Below are positions 1-12,944 of a DNA stretch of 64,000 bases, one piece after another. Each line of letters begins with the position of its first letter. The stretch's first letter is position 1. The stretch is taken from the NCBI RefSeq assembly GCF_932526225.1, contig NC_064039.1, positions 9,318,139-9,382,138 of the forward strand. The letters are read 5' to 3'. The translations under genes were made by a program, and so were the position numbers. Source of the DNA: Nematostella vectensis. Lineage: Eukaryota; Cnidaria; Anthozoa; Actiniaria; Edwardsiidae. Below the pieces are notes generated by a model. The model saw only the letters and a program-made list of their open reading frames with translations. It was not told where the DNA came from and made no database searches.

Positions 1-118
1 CCTTTCAAGGCATTTTCTCTTATATTTTAGATAATGTCTATTACATTTAATGTATTTTTGCCTGCTAAAAGGGGGCGGGCCAGAGGATCCCCCTAGGCCA
101 CCCACCTGGCTACGCCCC
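1..118. mobile_element. Partial MITE, family A (right end)
   Basis: The segment ends in CCTGGCTACGCCCCTG and shares a core (cattttct..tattttagataatgtct) with elements at 16206-16381, 30596-30747 and 34256-34396. Only the right-hand part is in the window. Full copies are about 150 bp with inverted ends of the type CAGNGGCGTAGCCAGG. The CAGNGG-like ends suggest a hAT-derived non-autonomous element; this is inference. Confidence 0.6.
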
Positions 119-453
119 TGCGTACAAGCGAATAAAGCCCACTTTATAGTTTCGACCATATTAACTCCAACCCCTAGCTCAAAATAGTTTTCGCCTCCCT
201 TCAAAGTTAGGCGAGCCTGGCTAGGCTCTACAACAAACACGTCGCTAGGGGTAGTGGCCACCCCCTCCCCTCCTCCTCTCGACCGACAAAAAAAAAAAAT
301 CAAAGACAACGATGTCTGCGCACCCCTTTGACCCCCCCTCCCATCAAGCAAAAAAAAAAAACTTGAGTCTCTAGTTTCCAGGGTAGAGTAAGCAATGCTG
401 CCCTTATCAGAATAACGCTATCACGGCATCGGCAGCTAACATGAAGCTTAGAC

Positions 454-1025
454 CACAGGTAGCCCAGGCAATGGTTTCGAAGCTTGTTCGTAGCTTGGAA
501 TCGGCTGTTATTCTTAGAGGTTAAACAAGTGGATTGAAGTTGTTTGCTTCGCTCCGTGTTCAGCCGAGCGTACCTAATTGTCCAACGGCGCCGGTCAAGG
601 ATTCAAATCGCTGCTTACTCGTTTTAAAAAATGGCTAGCGGCCAAGATTTAGCCCGGATGTTTTGCCACATATCGAATGTAAGTGTACCCTGGCATAGGT
701 CTGCGAGATAAAAATATTTCGTTTGTTGTATTTTCCTCGCGAATTTCGACGGTATTTGAGTGCTACCGTAAATGGCGCCTCCAACCTTGTTTCTTTCCTT
801 AGTGTAGGGGGAGAGAAGTCATATATTTCGTTACGAAAACCCCCCAAAATCGCAAATATTACACATAAATATGACAACAACAAGGCATGTTCTAAGTTGT
901 AAGGCAATTTTATTGGCAATGTTTCACAAAAAATCGCGACTTCAATCCACTCGTTTTACCTCTAAGAATAACAGCCGATTCCAAGCTACGAACAAGCTTC
1001 GAAACCATTGCCTGGGCTACCTGTG
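454..1025. mobile_element. 572-bp foldback element with long inverted arms
   Basis: The left arm (about 454-541) and right arm (about 940-1025) are near-perfect reverse complements, starting CACAGGTAGCCCAGG. They are flanked by the direct repeat CTTAGAC (447-453 and 1026-1032), as expected for a target-site duplication. The 400 bp between the arms holds no convincing coding sequence. It is a non-autonomous DNA transposon; a 7-8 bp duplication fits the hAT group, but the family is inferred. Confidence 0.8.
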
Positions 1026-1736
1026 CTTAGACAGGGTGCCCTGCTGTGTCATTGGGATTTTAAGCAGCCAAAACATGTCGCGATAGATATCACTGGAATT
1101 CATAAAAAGGCGGGAAAATGTGCAAGCAACACACGCACGACGCTTTGTGGAACCTTGTCAAATATCTGCTATTGTATAAACAGTCTCAAAGAAAATAACG
1201 TTTTATTAAAGAAACCGGTTAATTAGCGGTCTTTTCCTTCTCATTGGACCGATATAAAGCCGTTATCTTAACCGATACTTCTAATTCCGCGTTTCTACCG
1301 GAACGGAACACTTAGCGATTGTGATCTTATCAAAAATTGAACGTTATGTAGTTCTATTCCGCAATTAATATTCAAACCCAAGTACACAAATGTGCAAACA
1401 AATACATAAAAGCGGTCAGTTGAGTCATACAGTTCAAAATTTTCTATATGAATATTTACATTATGGAATATTATTCCATCGATGTTTAAAGGTGTTTGGA
1501 AAAAAAAGATTTTTCTTATTCTTGGGCCTTGTACAGGTTGTGTATGCACTGCTACAAAATGAATTAGAAATCCTTTGGCGCAACTTTAAACATTGCTATT
1601 AGATCTAAGATATCCGAGTCATATTTTGTGACCATACTGATCCAAATTATTTCCAGAAACAACTAATCAAATAACCACGAAAAGACTGTCATACATATAT
1701 GATAATATTCATGTAGAATATGTAATAATGTAATAC

Positions 1737-1833
1737 CTGATCCGTAGCCAACAATGATAGGTCTGTAGTAGAAATTCGCACGCACGTACTGAATAGGGAC
1801 GAGGCACGCGAGGAACACTATAATCACTTCCAT
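1737..1833 (-). CDS. Candidate first coding exon with a signal peptide (partial gene)
   Basis: ATG at 1833-1831 opens a 32-codon exon that begins MEVIIVFLACLVPIQ and continues to an Ala where a signal peptidase site would be plausible. The predicted mature start is NFYYRPIIVGYGSG. It ends in phase 1 at a GT donor (1736-1735, GTATTA). Phase 1 after a signal exon is common in secreted animal proteins. An alternative in-frame ATG lies seven codons upstream (1854). No downstream exon was recognised in 1-1700, so the rest of the gene may lie left of the window or the exon may be spurious. The product is not recognised; it would be a secreted Gly/Tyr-rich peptide or protein. Confidence 0.4.
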
Positions 1834-2683
1834 AACAAAAGTCCAACCACACAACTCGACAAGGTTTATCTGCTATATCGAGTACGCCAAACGGCTCTGT
1901 TATAGCCAGGGTCACGGTTGGTAGCTTTGAATGTCATTAGGACTAACGGTCGTTGTAATATGACAAAGCATAGATATGAATTTCAATGGACACATGGCGT
2001 TTGTGACAAAGATATCAGTTAACTTTTGTTGGATAAAAAAAATGAAAGAGTCTCCACTATATGGCTTCAAGACCGAGCATTTGACATCTGACAGAGAAGT
2101 TAACAGTTATTGCTGTTTTTCCGACTGCTCTACATTTTTTGCGGTTATTTGGCTTAATTTTTTTTCTCTGGAATTAAAACTGCTTGTTCGATTTTTTATT
2201 CTAGATAATTTGGCTTGCCCGATTTTTTTTCGTGATTTTCGTTTTTTTCCCATCACACGTCGAATGGTCGTTCCTATAGAAAACACTGTTTCATAACTTG
2301 GCGTCGAATTTCGGTGAACAGTCGCTACGTATATTTCTAAGTATCATCAAGAGATTCTAGACATGATAGAGGATGGCAAACAATATATTTCTGATATCAA
2401 TAGGCGGGGTGTCTACAAAACGAAGACCTAAAAACCTAAAACCTGTGACCCCAAAAGCTAGGACTCCAAAAACAACGACCCCAAAAGCTACGACCCCCAA
2501 AATATTGCCGTTATTATTTAGTCTACCTTGTTTCTCAAATGGCTACACGGAGCGTGGTTTATTGACAGTTTCATGTGGAATCAGTGACCCTTATGAGATA
2601 ATTAGCTAGTTCAATTTGTTTTTTAAAATTGGGAAATAGGGAAAAGCACTTCTTGTGTTTCCAGATGATCGTTTCTCAAAACG

Positions 2684-2785
2684 TACCCTAGTTCCAGAGC
2701 TTAGAACGTCTCTATTTAGTGGCCTTCGAGGATGAGACGAAGGCCACTAAATAGAGAGACGTTCGAGGCTCTGGAACTAGGGTAC
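2684..2785. mobile_element. Hairpin (foldback) MITE, copy 1
   Basis: A near-perfect palindrome: TACCCTAGTTCCAGAGC at the left is matched by GCTCTGGAACTAGGGTA at the right, with inner arms around TTTAGTGGCC/GGCCACTAAA and a loop of about 9 nt. It is flanked by an exact 8-bp duplication, TCAAAACG (2676-2683 and 2786-2793). The same family occurs at 6122-6234. Confidence 0.9.
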
Positions 2786-5700
2786 TCAAAACGCCGATAA
2801 ACTCAGAAACCTGGAAAGTCACCCCGTAAACTTTTCAGGTGCTTCTTCAAACTTCCCCGCTATCTTCGGGCCCAAAAGCCCCCAAAAATCTTTATTATAT
2901 CCGCTACTTATGGGGAATCGCTTCATGTTCTAGTTGTGTCGAGTTGTAGTAAATTTTCATAACAGAGAAAACCATTCCACTGCCTGGTAAAAAGTAGGCC
3001 AATCGACAAAGCAAAACAATGCCAAGTTTTCCCAAAATAAGGTCTGGTTAACTTCGGTAAGCTTGAATTTTTGCATAGAGGTTCCTTATGTCATGTTAAC
3101 CAACATATCAAATAGTGTGTTTTTCTCTAATGGATTCATCATCGAGATATGAGGCTTGAATGTTCAAAGTATAAATTCTCCTCGTTTGTAGGGAGAAGTC
3201 GGGCTCTGATCAGAAATAAATCCTTTTGCTTGCTAATATCTAAATTTCATATCTAAATTTCTTTAAAATTTGCAATTAAGCTTTTGGTCAGAGGAACTCC
3301 TTGTATGCGGAATCTTGAGCTTATATATTAGTAATTGGAAAATTCATGCCATTTTTTTTGCTCTGTCGGGCCAATCAAGGCTAAAATCATTTTATGGGAT
3401 TTTTCCTACCAACCAATCAGGTTTTCACCTCTGTCAAATGATTTGACATTTGGCTGTCACAGTGCGCCTAAAAAAGTGTAAACAGCTTTGGGAAATTAGA
3501 AGTTTTGCTACAAAATGATACTTTATTTACTTGTTCTTTGTCTTTTTTTTTTTTTTTTTTCGAAATGCAGATGCTACAGCAATGTTTGGGGTGCCAGTTG
3601 TCGTCAAAACTATAACTTTTTAAGCCAATCTATTCATAAACTTTGGAAATTATAATTTGCTTGTCGGGAACCCGTATCGGCATGCTACGCTATAGCTTTG
3701 GTTTGACAATTAAAATGAAGTACAAAAACAGAAGCAAGATTTTGCTTTAGTTTGATAAACGCTCTTCCTCTCCAGGGAGTTCGAAAACGTTTTGGGGGCA
3801 TTTCTCTAAATTACCGGTAATTAGCGGGTCTGTTGGGTTACCGATTGAGTTTTCGGGATACATTTTCTGGCAAAGAAGCGTGTCTGAAAAATGAGTGCAA
3901 CTACAATTTTCAATGGGACAAATAACTTATATAATAGCGACGATTGAAAATGGTTTGTTCATTGTCGCGCGCAAATGAGGATATTTCTTTCATGAAAAGC
4001 ACAACAAAATTCGCAGAATTACCTCATTAAGATCACTGATTCCATATTAAACTTTCGCGCTGTGTAGCCATTTGGGAAACAAGGTAGACTAAATAATAAC
4101 TGCAATATTTTGGCCTTGAATTAATTAATAAGTGGTCTAATTGGAATTTAAATAACAATTATTTAACAATTTTTTTAACTATCGTAAAACTCTATAAACA
4201 CTAGGAGACTCTTCATAAATTCAGTGTCTTTTAAATATGTATAAAGTAAAACATCATCATTTTTAAGGGAATAGCGTTTATATCACAGCTTGGAGGATAA
4301 ACGATATTTTCCGGTAGACAAACCAGCACATGTGAGTTAACAGTCCTTAATTGGCCTCATCACCTAATGCGAATCCATGAATTGATTATCAAGAGTGGTC
4401 TTAGTAGTTGATACCTTAATTAAGGTATCCAATCTAGTAGATATTGATACGATTTATCTTGCTAACAAAATAATTAAAATATCCATCTAAGATATCTAGT
4501 GAGGACATCGGTTAGGCTGCTGCGCCATCAAGAATATTAACACTTTTTGTCGAATTTTAATAACGTCGGTTCATTTGCTGACTCTCGTATACGATATACT
4601 CCAGTAAGTTGGGGGTGCTATTCAGGTTTTCCGCGAAGGTTTTTCCTTTGTCCTTAACAGGGTCAGGATAACAGACCCTTGGCGACTATGATTGCGTCCC
4701 CTTCTTCCGGGGAAGAAGAACCAAGGACCGGGAAAGCCTGGTTACGGTCCAAACCAAATATATCCCATAATGCACATGGTGGGTAAAAAACATTCGCTTT
4801 ACAAATCTGGCCAAGACTTGTTTGTCTACGTCTACCCTTTTTACCTCCCAGGCTACTTTTGTTTTAGCGATCTCAGGGTTGGTTGTTCAGGAGTATTACT
4901 GCACGGGTAAAACTTGAGATTCTATGCTACCGGGAACACATACTTTCCATAACAACCTTCACTTATAATGATGCTGTGCGGTACATGCACAGCTTGGTTA
5001 TTGCTGTCCTGGTTAAATTGCTTATTTATATCTGATTATCGTATTAAGCAATAGAACATTTCAAGTATCCGAAATATCCGAATTTATATATACTTTTTCC
5101 TTTTTCCCTTACTTTGCTTGTATCCATACTGCGCAACAGAGCCCTGTACCAAGAAGATAAACCAAAGAACGCTCACCGCCGCACAGCTAAGCCTCAAGCG
5201 GAATGAAGGCTTCATTCGTCTGCGTAGACTTTCAAGCGATGGCTAACTTGGGTAGGCTCAGTAAGGTTGGTTCGTTTTCAGTTCGCTTGCTTGGGCTATG
5301 TTGTGTTTCCGTTCAAGAGTAATATAATTTCATAGGGCAAGTAAGGTCAGGTATTAGTTTACCTTACACACCGGGATGTCAACCCTCTCACGTTGCAAGT
5401 TTTAGCGTACGGGATTTCCGGTGGTGCCTCCCGGGCGTTTTTATGACGCGGCATCACATCCGTCCATCTAAGGTATTCAGTAATTGTTTATTTACTTATT
5501 ATTTATCTACCTTATTACACTTAATTTTCGCGACGTCAAAATTTCGCGATTTTGAGATGGCGATATTTCGCGACACTTTATTTTCGCGATTTTCCTATTT
5601 TCATAAAAACTAGATCACTTTATTTTCGCGATTTCGCGATTTTGGGATAATAAAATCAAGCAAAACAAGTGGAATTAATTAAAATGTGCTGTAATCATCA

Positions 5701-5847
5701 AAACTGAAACAATATGTAACAAAAATATGCGTGGGCTAATTTTAATTTCATAAAAATCTATAAATACAAGTCCAGCTCAACCCCTTACCGTACTATATGT
5801 ACATTAGATGACTATATAGACAAGGTGTTTCCATAAAGCTTATTAGC

Positions 5848-6013
<166 letters not shown>

Positions 6014-6121
6014 CCAGAGATTGGGTGGGGGGGGGGAGATGGAAGGATTGGGTGGGTGGATGGGGCACATGAGGTTTGAAGAGGGTTCCTATAGATAGAC
6101 CCGATATCAACACTACTCCAC

Positions 6122-6234
6122 TGCCCTGGTCCCAGAGCCTCGAGCGTCTCTTTATTTAGTGGCCAGCGAGATTGAGACCTCAACCTCGCTGGCCACTGAA
6201 TGGAGAGACACTCGAGGCTCTGGGACCAGGGTAC
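6122..6234. mobile_element. Hairpin (foldback) MITE, copy 2
   Basis: A second copy of the family at 2684-2785. Arms CCCTGGTCCCAGAGCC and GGCTCTGGGACCAGGG pair, the inner arms contain TTTAGTGGCCAGCGAG and its partner, and the loop is short. It is flanked by an exact 8-bp duplication, TACTCCAC (6114-6121 and 6235-6242). Two copies with different 8-bp duplications establish it as a mobile family; 8 bp fits hAT-type integration. Confidence 0.9.
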
Positions 6235-7526
6235 TACTCCACCAACAGGTCCTTGTTTATAACTGCGACAGCGCGAACTATTACAGAGTAGCTTAGTTTT
6301 GAGAGAGCGAGAATCGTTGTGTGTCAGTATTGTAAGGGGGAACAGGCTTCCTTAGCCTCTTAATATTTCAAATTTCATTAGCGATTATGGAGCTTGTAAT
6401 GCGGTGTAGAACATTGACAAGTCGGTAGGGGTTTGGCTTCGGTAATTATGCGTGCTTACTTGTAAATATCCCCTTGCAATTTGATAGCATGTCATGTATG
6501 CCCGTATATAGTCATTATGCCCATGTTTGGAAACGAATGTGGCGTAAATTCAGTTCTGTCCCAGCGCTCGTGTCGTGAAGCTGTGTTTTGTTTCTTTGTC
6601 TTCGTATACTTTCGAGCCATCCACCTAACCGACTTATTCCACTTTGTCACATTACTTTAGTGGGAACGAACCTCTGCAAATACAGAAAGCAAACAGATGT
6701 TGACGGTTGACTTGCTAGCGAATGCGGAATCGCAATTTCTCAAGAGCACTTGTGAAGTCATCCTAATCGGGTACTATAACGGGGTCAGGGGCCTAGTTCC
6801 TGGGTGTGGTGGATATTAGATCACCGAAACGGCGCATATCTGGGGTCAGGAGAAATTTGTAACACCTATTGAGTAGACAGTACTGACTCCACAGCATAGC
6901 CGCTATAATAAAAATAATAATTGATAATAGTTACAAGGATACATCATTAACATATATCGCTTTCACCGAAGTACCAGGCCTAGTGACTGACTATAAATGT
7001 GAGCCGAGTACTGAAAGGGATTTCATAGGTTGAGGTTGAGGTGGGGGGGGGGGGGGGGGGGGAATTGGGGAAAGTGTCACATATGCGCGTCCTATCCCTA
7101 ACGAAATAGGTCCAGTCAAGTCTAGTCTCTGATGTAAGAATTTCCTTTACCTCTTTTCGATCTCCAGAGGTAAAAATTATTTTCTCGACAATCATATGTT
7201 CCATTTTAAGGGGAGTCAACCTCCCCCATCCCTGCCCCCCTGAGAAAAGATTAATCATTTATGAAGGCTATAATGATCTCATACCCACGACCAATGAAAA
7301 GAGACTCACCAGTGTGAAAGCTTATAAGTAAAAAGGAATTAAGGTTCCGAGGATGCGATTGCAGCGTTTGTTTTGTAATTTCAAGGCGGGAATGTGTATT
7401 CCTGAGATCCTTGCTAGCATGCCCGATTATTCAAAGCGGCGATTTTCGTGACATGTATAATGTACTTATTGTAGTTAGCTTATTCGTTCTCATTATAAAA
7501 CTATACTTGATGTGCCTAAACAATTA

Positions 7527-7779
7527 TTAAAGCCGCATTGTCACCAGTTTACTTCCGGAGGTCCGACGGAAGTCTCAACCGTTAAAAGACAAAAGAATCT
7601 ATTAGAATCCGAGATATTTAACAGGCCATCCGCTCTAAATTATCGATCACATCCTCGAAGAAACTTTCAATAGACACACTGCTTTCAATATTTTGAAATT
7701 TTTTCGCGTTTTCCGTTAAAAATAATCGGAGATTGCTACGTAATCGACCGGAAGTAAACTGGTGACAATGCGGCTTTAA
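7527..7779. mobile_element. piggyBac-like MITE bounded by TTAA
   Basis: The ends are TTAAAGCCGCATTGTCACC and its reverse complement GGTGACAATGCGGCTTTAA, with about 31 bp of inverted repeat each side, and TTAA at both edges as in piggyBac-type target duplications. The 253-bp interior is non-coding. A degenerate relative lies at 12945-13245. Confidence 0.85.
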
Positions 7780-7911
7780 ACACATTAGGATATAGAAAGG
7801 ATTTCTAGCTTACCCGTGGCAAAGTCAAGGCGTTAGTAAGAGCAGGAGCGCGTTCCCTATCCCTCTATCGATAATATAATACTTTTAATTTACATCCCTC
7901 CTACATTACTA

Positions 7912-10900
7912 TCACTCCCCTTTCGGCGTCTCGCTTTTAAACTCCACGTTTATGGGCACTTCTAAGAATGTCTTGGTACCTCTGAACAGAGGAGCCCCTT
8001 CCATGGAGTGCTCTGTCATGTCGAGCTCTTCTCTGCTTGCTTTTTTCTCCAGTTGGCAGCCACCCAAAGAGAATCCCTCGAGTCTAGGGACCACCAGTCC
8101 TGGTGACCATCGTCTGGGCTCTTCCTCCGCGGACCTTTCCCTTGCAAGCACATCGGCTGTGCTCTCCTCCGCAACCGGTCTGACTTCCTCTTTTGCCTGT
8201 TTCTGACTAAGACCCTTCCCTGCGGCCCCCTCCATCTTGACACCCTCAGCTTTAACTTCGTCCAATTTATGCCCTCTCCATATTGGCTCTTCTACTGTAG
8301 ATCCTGATCCTGTTGGCTCATTTAAAAAACGCGCTCTCCCCGTGGCTACCTCAATTCTAATCCCTCCAATATTCTGCTCTCCTGTCGTAAGCTTCCCTGA
8401 CGGACCCACTGTGCGTATCTCTTGCCCCTCCCCTGAGCTCACCACCGAAACCCTTTTTTGTAGAAAGCCGCACAGCTTGACTCGTAGAGATTTAAGCTGG
8501 TATATGTAGTTTATCGAGTTAACTACTACGTTTAACAACACTATGTACCCCAGTATATGCCTTATAATGTACTTAGTTTCGTAGTTGAACGGCAGGTCGA
8601 AGAAAAGGTTACACACGTGGAAGAGGAAGAACCCGATGTGTGGGGCGATGAAGGCGAATATCACCATGATGAGGAGCTTGGTCGTGCGCTTCTTTTGCTG
8701 GCTTAAGGCTTCCGAGAAGCCGGGCGCAGTTTGTACGAGCTTGCGGAACTCAAACAGGGTGCGTAGTGTGCATTATAGAGTGACAGCATCTAAAGGGGCA
8801 TTTGAGATCAGCTCTATACTAAACAAAAAGTTGGTGCTTTACCAATTACCATCATATAATCCAAAACCATGACAACAACAGAAGCGGTTAGCCACAGAAA
8901 AAAAAACATATCGAATTTTACCCCCTGTCCAGATCCGTGTCTAGAGAAACAAGAAAGACGCAGGGTGGTGTCCAGAATAGTAAACCACTGACCACGGATC
9001 AAATCACAGTTAAAATTGGCATCCTTAGCTCTGGTAATAGGTCACTTGAAACATCTAGAAACTTTTTCTATCCATAGATATAGAGATTGAGTAGGGTGCA
9101 TTCACTCTTACACTGCTCTGTTTCACTGAGGTGTAAAAAATACAATTCAATTTGTTTTTTTTATTTCCCAAACAGCAGCCTAATAGACCGGCATCCCAGC
9201 TATAAGTTTGCGCGAGCATAACCATAGAAACCTACCTCAACTATCAGAATGCAGCCCGCACTTTTTAAGCTTACATCAAACCAAGCGCTCGCTGCATGCC
9301 GGTAGTTGAGGTCGGTTCCCATGGTGAGTGCGCGCGCATGCTTATAGCTGGAATGGCCTATTGACTAATGTTGATAATTACGCTTCACATGTCTTACCAG
9401 GAATGACGTTTGCCATCAGGAAAAACACAAAGAACAACACCCTACTCGTGGGGTCTGGGGCGGGTCCACACTCCAGTGCATAGGTAGAACCATCTCCAAG
9501 GAAACGCTTATGGTTCCCATAAGACACCGCGCCGATGATGGACACAACGGAGCAGATACACCAACCTCCACACCGCACCGTGGTCACGGAGCTCTTGGGC
9601 GAGAGAGTGTGAAAAGGCCACACTACGGCGATATACCTGCAGGTAATAATACGCTAGCATGTTAAAATCATTCATTTTTTGTCCCTTTTTTAGCTTACTT
9701 CCATTAAGCGGACAATAACCTTTGTTAAGGGGGCCATTAATCTAGTACAGAAATTTCTTAAATTCTTACTAAAGTACTAAATTTGGCTACTTCCATTATA
9801 AGGCCAACCTCTATTAAGCGTCCAACTCAAGTGAATAGAAATATCGGTTTCTTACTAAAGAACTACACTTGGCTACCTCTATAAAGTTGCCACCTTTCAT
9901 CGTCTGCCTCGGGTAGAGGTAACACTTCATTCTAAGACTGTATCGCCACGTGTATAGTATCGTTGGATATAAGAGGCCTTCTCGAGAAAGATAGAGAACA
10001 TCATTATCGGCATCATAGTCGTCGTTTTCTTTGTCGTTTTTGTCCATTTTCCCGATCTTAGCAACAATAGTTAAGCACTTAGTGCTGCCTTTTAATTATT
10101 AGATTAATTGTCAGGCGCACACGTATGGCGCGTTTTCAGGGTCAAAATTAATGTTGCGTGTCACGCATGAAATTACTTACGAATTAAAACTTTTATATTA
10201 TTTGATATTCGAATGAAAACTTTTCGCATTATTTGAATAACCTATTGAAACTTTTCGAATTATTTGATAATCGAACTAAAACTTTATGCATTATTTGACT
10301 ATTGGTTTAAACTTTTCGCATTATTTGAATATGAGAATTGAACCAAACCTTAATGCACTATTTGGCTATTGGTACTTTCCGCATTATTTGAATAGCGACC
10401 ACAATTTTGCGGGTATTACTTGACTTCCAGAATAACATGTCTCCCATTCCCTGCTAATAGTGTCTTCTTACAAATTTGTCTAATGCTGTGAACGCAAATT
10501 ACTTTCTAAGTACGATTCGTCTAGGCGTTCCTCGTAATACTCTCCTTCGCGAAGCCTGGTGCCAATGATATTAAAATCGCGTCATTATGGAGGACCTATC
10601 TCAACTTTTTTTCTTGCCAGGTAGGCCCGACATAATCGTCTTTCTGGATTTGTTTTTATAGTAATTTTTGTTATAGTTCAATGCTTTATTTATACACTGT
10701 ATTCAACGTTTTCCTGCTTTTTGTCAAGGGATTATAAGAATAAAAAGAGGAGCTATTTTGTCGGAGTTCTCCTATTTTACTTATAACTACAATTTTAGAA
10801 CATGACATATTATTTTCTTGGGTTCCATTTTCTGGGTCACTCTCATGTCCTAAAAATTTCGGTTAAATAAATGAAGGCTCTGAGGTCGATATTGGCAGAA

Positions 10901-11269
10901 TAACAAAAATCCCAGGGGTTCCTTATTCTTGATACCTATGCATGCGCACCCCTCACAGCCAATCCTTGGTACGCGCCTGTTTATTATTAACAGTATTTAC
11001 CTTTCAATGCTTATGCAAGTGAGTAGGTAGATGGTTAAGACTGGAAAGAGGATGGCAGTGAAACGCAGTAGCTGGCAGCTCCATCTCTCCGAGTATAACT
11101 CGACATAGAAATACGGGATGTTTATCGCTGTAGGACGTAAAGAATCATCATCATCAACATTATCATCAACATCACCATTACCACCATCACCATCACCATC
11201 ACCATCACCATCACCATCACCATCACCATCACCATCACCATCACCATCACCATCACCATCATCACCACC

Positions 11270-11303
<34 letters not shown>

Positions 11304-11802
11304 TCATCACCATTACCACCATCACCATCATCATCATCATCACCATTACCACCATCACCATCACTATCACCATCACCACCACCATTACCACCATCACCAT
11401 CACCATCACCACCACCATTACCACCATCACCATCACCATCACCACCACCATTACCACCATCACCATCACCATCATCATCACCATCACCATCACCATCACC
11501 ACAACCATCATCATCATCACCACCATCATCATCATCATCATCAACATCACCATTACCACCATCACCACCACCATCACCATCACCACCACCATCATTACCA
11601 TCACCATCATCTTCATCATTATCATCACCAGCACCACAACTATCACCATCACCAGCACCACAACAACAAATATCACCACCAACCCATTCATTATTCGACA
11701 TCATTAACCGACGTCAGCATCACCATGATAATCATCATCATTACTATCATACTAATGATCATTATCATTATTTTCCGTCGTCACCTGCCGTAATCATCGT
11801 GC

Positions 11803-11835
<33 letters not shown>

Positions 11836-12236
11836 AATCGTGTCATCATCTTCATCAACATCATAATTAGCGTGTCATCATCTTCATCATCAGCATCATT
11901 TAACGTCGTCGCCTTGAACTCACCGGTACAGAGAGCCCCTGCAAGGTCGGACCAGGCCAAGTTATTGACGAAGTAGTACACCAAGGCATGTCTTCCTTCT
12001 CTTAGGTCAGCCACAGCATTCACCTTGGCCTCTGACTTGGTGAAGTGAATGACAAGGGCGTTTTCAATGACACCAACCACGCATATTGTACCCAACCACA
12101 TGGCAAACGCGTGGTGATACAACTTGGGAGCTTGGAAAACGTACAAAGGGCCATTTATGTTTGATGCGAACCAGTTCGTTGAGTTCAACTGGTTTGACAG
12201 GTTAGTGGCAGTAGCGTTTTCAAGTAGGTTTACCAT
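7912..12236 (-). CDS. Rhodopsin-class G-protein-coupled receptor (four exons)
   Basis: Exons are 12236-11924, 11127-11001, 9636-9398 and about 8748-7912 (TGA). The N-terminus has three N-glycosylation sequons (NAT, NLS, NST). Exon 1 carries TM1 and TM2 (NLAWSDL, the LAxxD motif). Exon 2 carries the TM3 cysteine (WSCQLLR) and most of TM3; the exon 2/3 junction rebuilds the E/DRY motif as ERY. Exon 3 carries TM4, an ECL2 cysteine (ALECGP) and TM5. Exon 4 carries TM6 (FAFIAPH in place of CWxP), TM7 (NSINY, a variant of NPxxY) and an acidic tail of about 185 residues. Junctions 1/2 and 2/3 close in phase. Exon 3 ends in phase 1, but exon 4 has a good acceptor only in phase 0, so a short exon finishing TM5 may be missing here. 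The ligand is unknown; the class assignment is firm. Confidence 0.85.
9181..9361. mobile_element. MITE in GPCR intron 3
   Basis: Inverted ends AATAGACCGGCATCCCAGC...GCTGGAATGGCCTATT, with a second inner inverted block (CTACCTCAACTA / TAGTTGAGGTCGG). It is about 180 bp, non-coding, and lies between GPCR exons 3 and 4. Confidence 0.7.
10181..10400. repeat. Degenerate 45-50 bp tandem repeats in GPCR intron 2
   Basis: About five diverged units share the core ACTTTTCGCATTATTTGAATA. They are clearly repeated by eye but imperfect, so this is an old array. The rest of intron 2 (10400-11000) shows nothing recognisable. Confidence 0.7.
11140..11895. repeat. CAT/CAC microsatellites filling GPCR intron 1
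   Basis: A (CAT/CAC) tract of about 515 bp occupies 11145-11660, and a second (CAT)n-rich tract lies at about 11805-11895. They sit just inside the two ends of the 796-bp intron 1 (11923-11128); the first starts about 18 nt from the acceptor. Long open frames here (for example 11118-11837) encode only Ser/Pro or Asp/Gly runs and are artefacts. Confidence 0.95.
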
Positions 12237-12944
12237 TTCTAATAAAAAAACAAAATTCTATATTTACTTCTATATGGGTATGCTTTTCAGAAGATGACAA
12301 GCTCGTCCCCAGGGTCTTCTGCAACCTCGTCCCCAGGGGTGATTTTCAATATGGCGTCTAGCTAGACGCTAAAAGGTTGAGAAGGTTATTTACAAAGATG
12401 GCGGCGCGGGTGCCACGGGTGTAAAGCCAGTCCCGGCCATCCCGTAGAAATGGAGAGTATTCTCAACGATATCGTTAGTGTGTCGCACTTTTTTATTAAC
12501 TCGTTCACATAATCTACAGGTAATTGATTACCAATGCAAATAGAATAGAGTTCTAATGGCGATTGCGTCTTTTGTTCTCGCCCACACCTTTAGTCTCATA
12601 CACCTTTCATCGAACTCATTTTATGCACAACTTCCGCAGTTCTTATTCATATTTTAATTTTTATATCTTAAAAAAAGATTTGCACAAGCTTACAGGATGC
12701 AAATGTGTATTTGATATTTTCGCTCTATAGTTTCTCTCATACACAACGTTCTGTGTTTTTACTTGTTCTCTTGACCAATCTTTCTGAGCCGTTATACCAA
12801 TAACAGCATGTTAAAGATATAGTTATTGTCTTTGAGACTTTGTTGATTTTGAACCCCATAGCTAGGCCAACAAGTCGTATTTTCAAACATGATTTGACTA
12901 CAAAGACCAAAAGCTATAGCAGGTGGTCAAAAACGGCGATGTAA

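Noticed and set aside
8814-9002. Hydrophobic frame (MFFFLWLTASVVVM) that might complete GPCR TM5
   Set aside because: No acceptor in the required phase, and it would add a surplus membrane segment.
11118-11837. 239-codon Ser/Pro-rich frame and antisense Asp/Gly- and Val/Met-rich frames
   Set aside because: They are translations of a CAT/CAC microsatellite inside GPCR intron 1.
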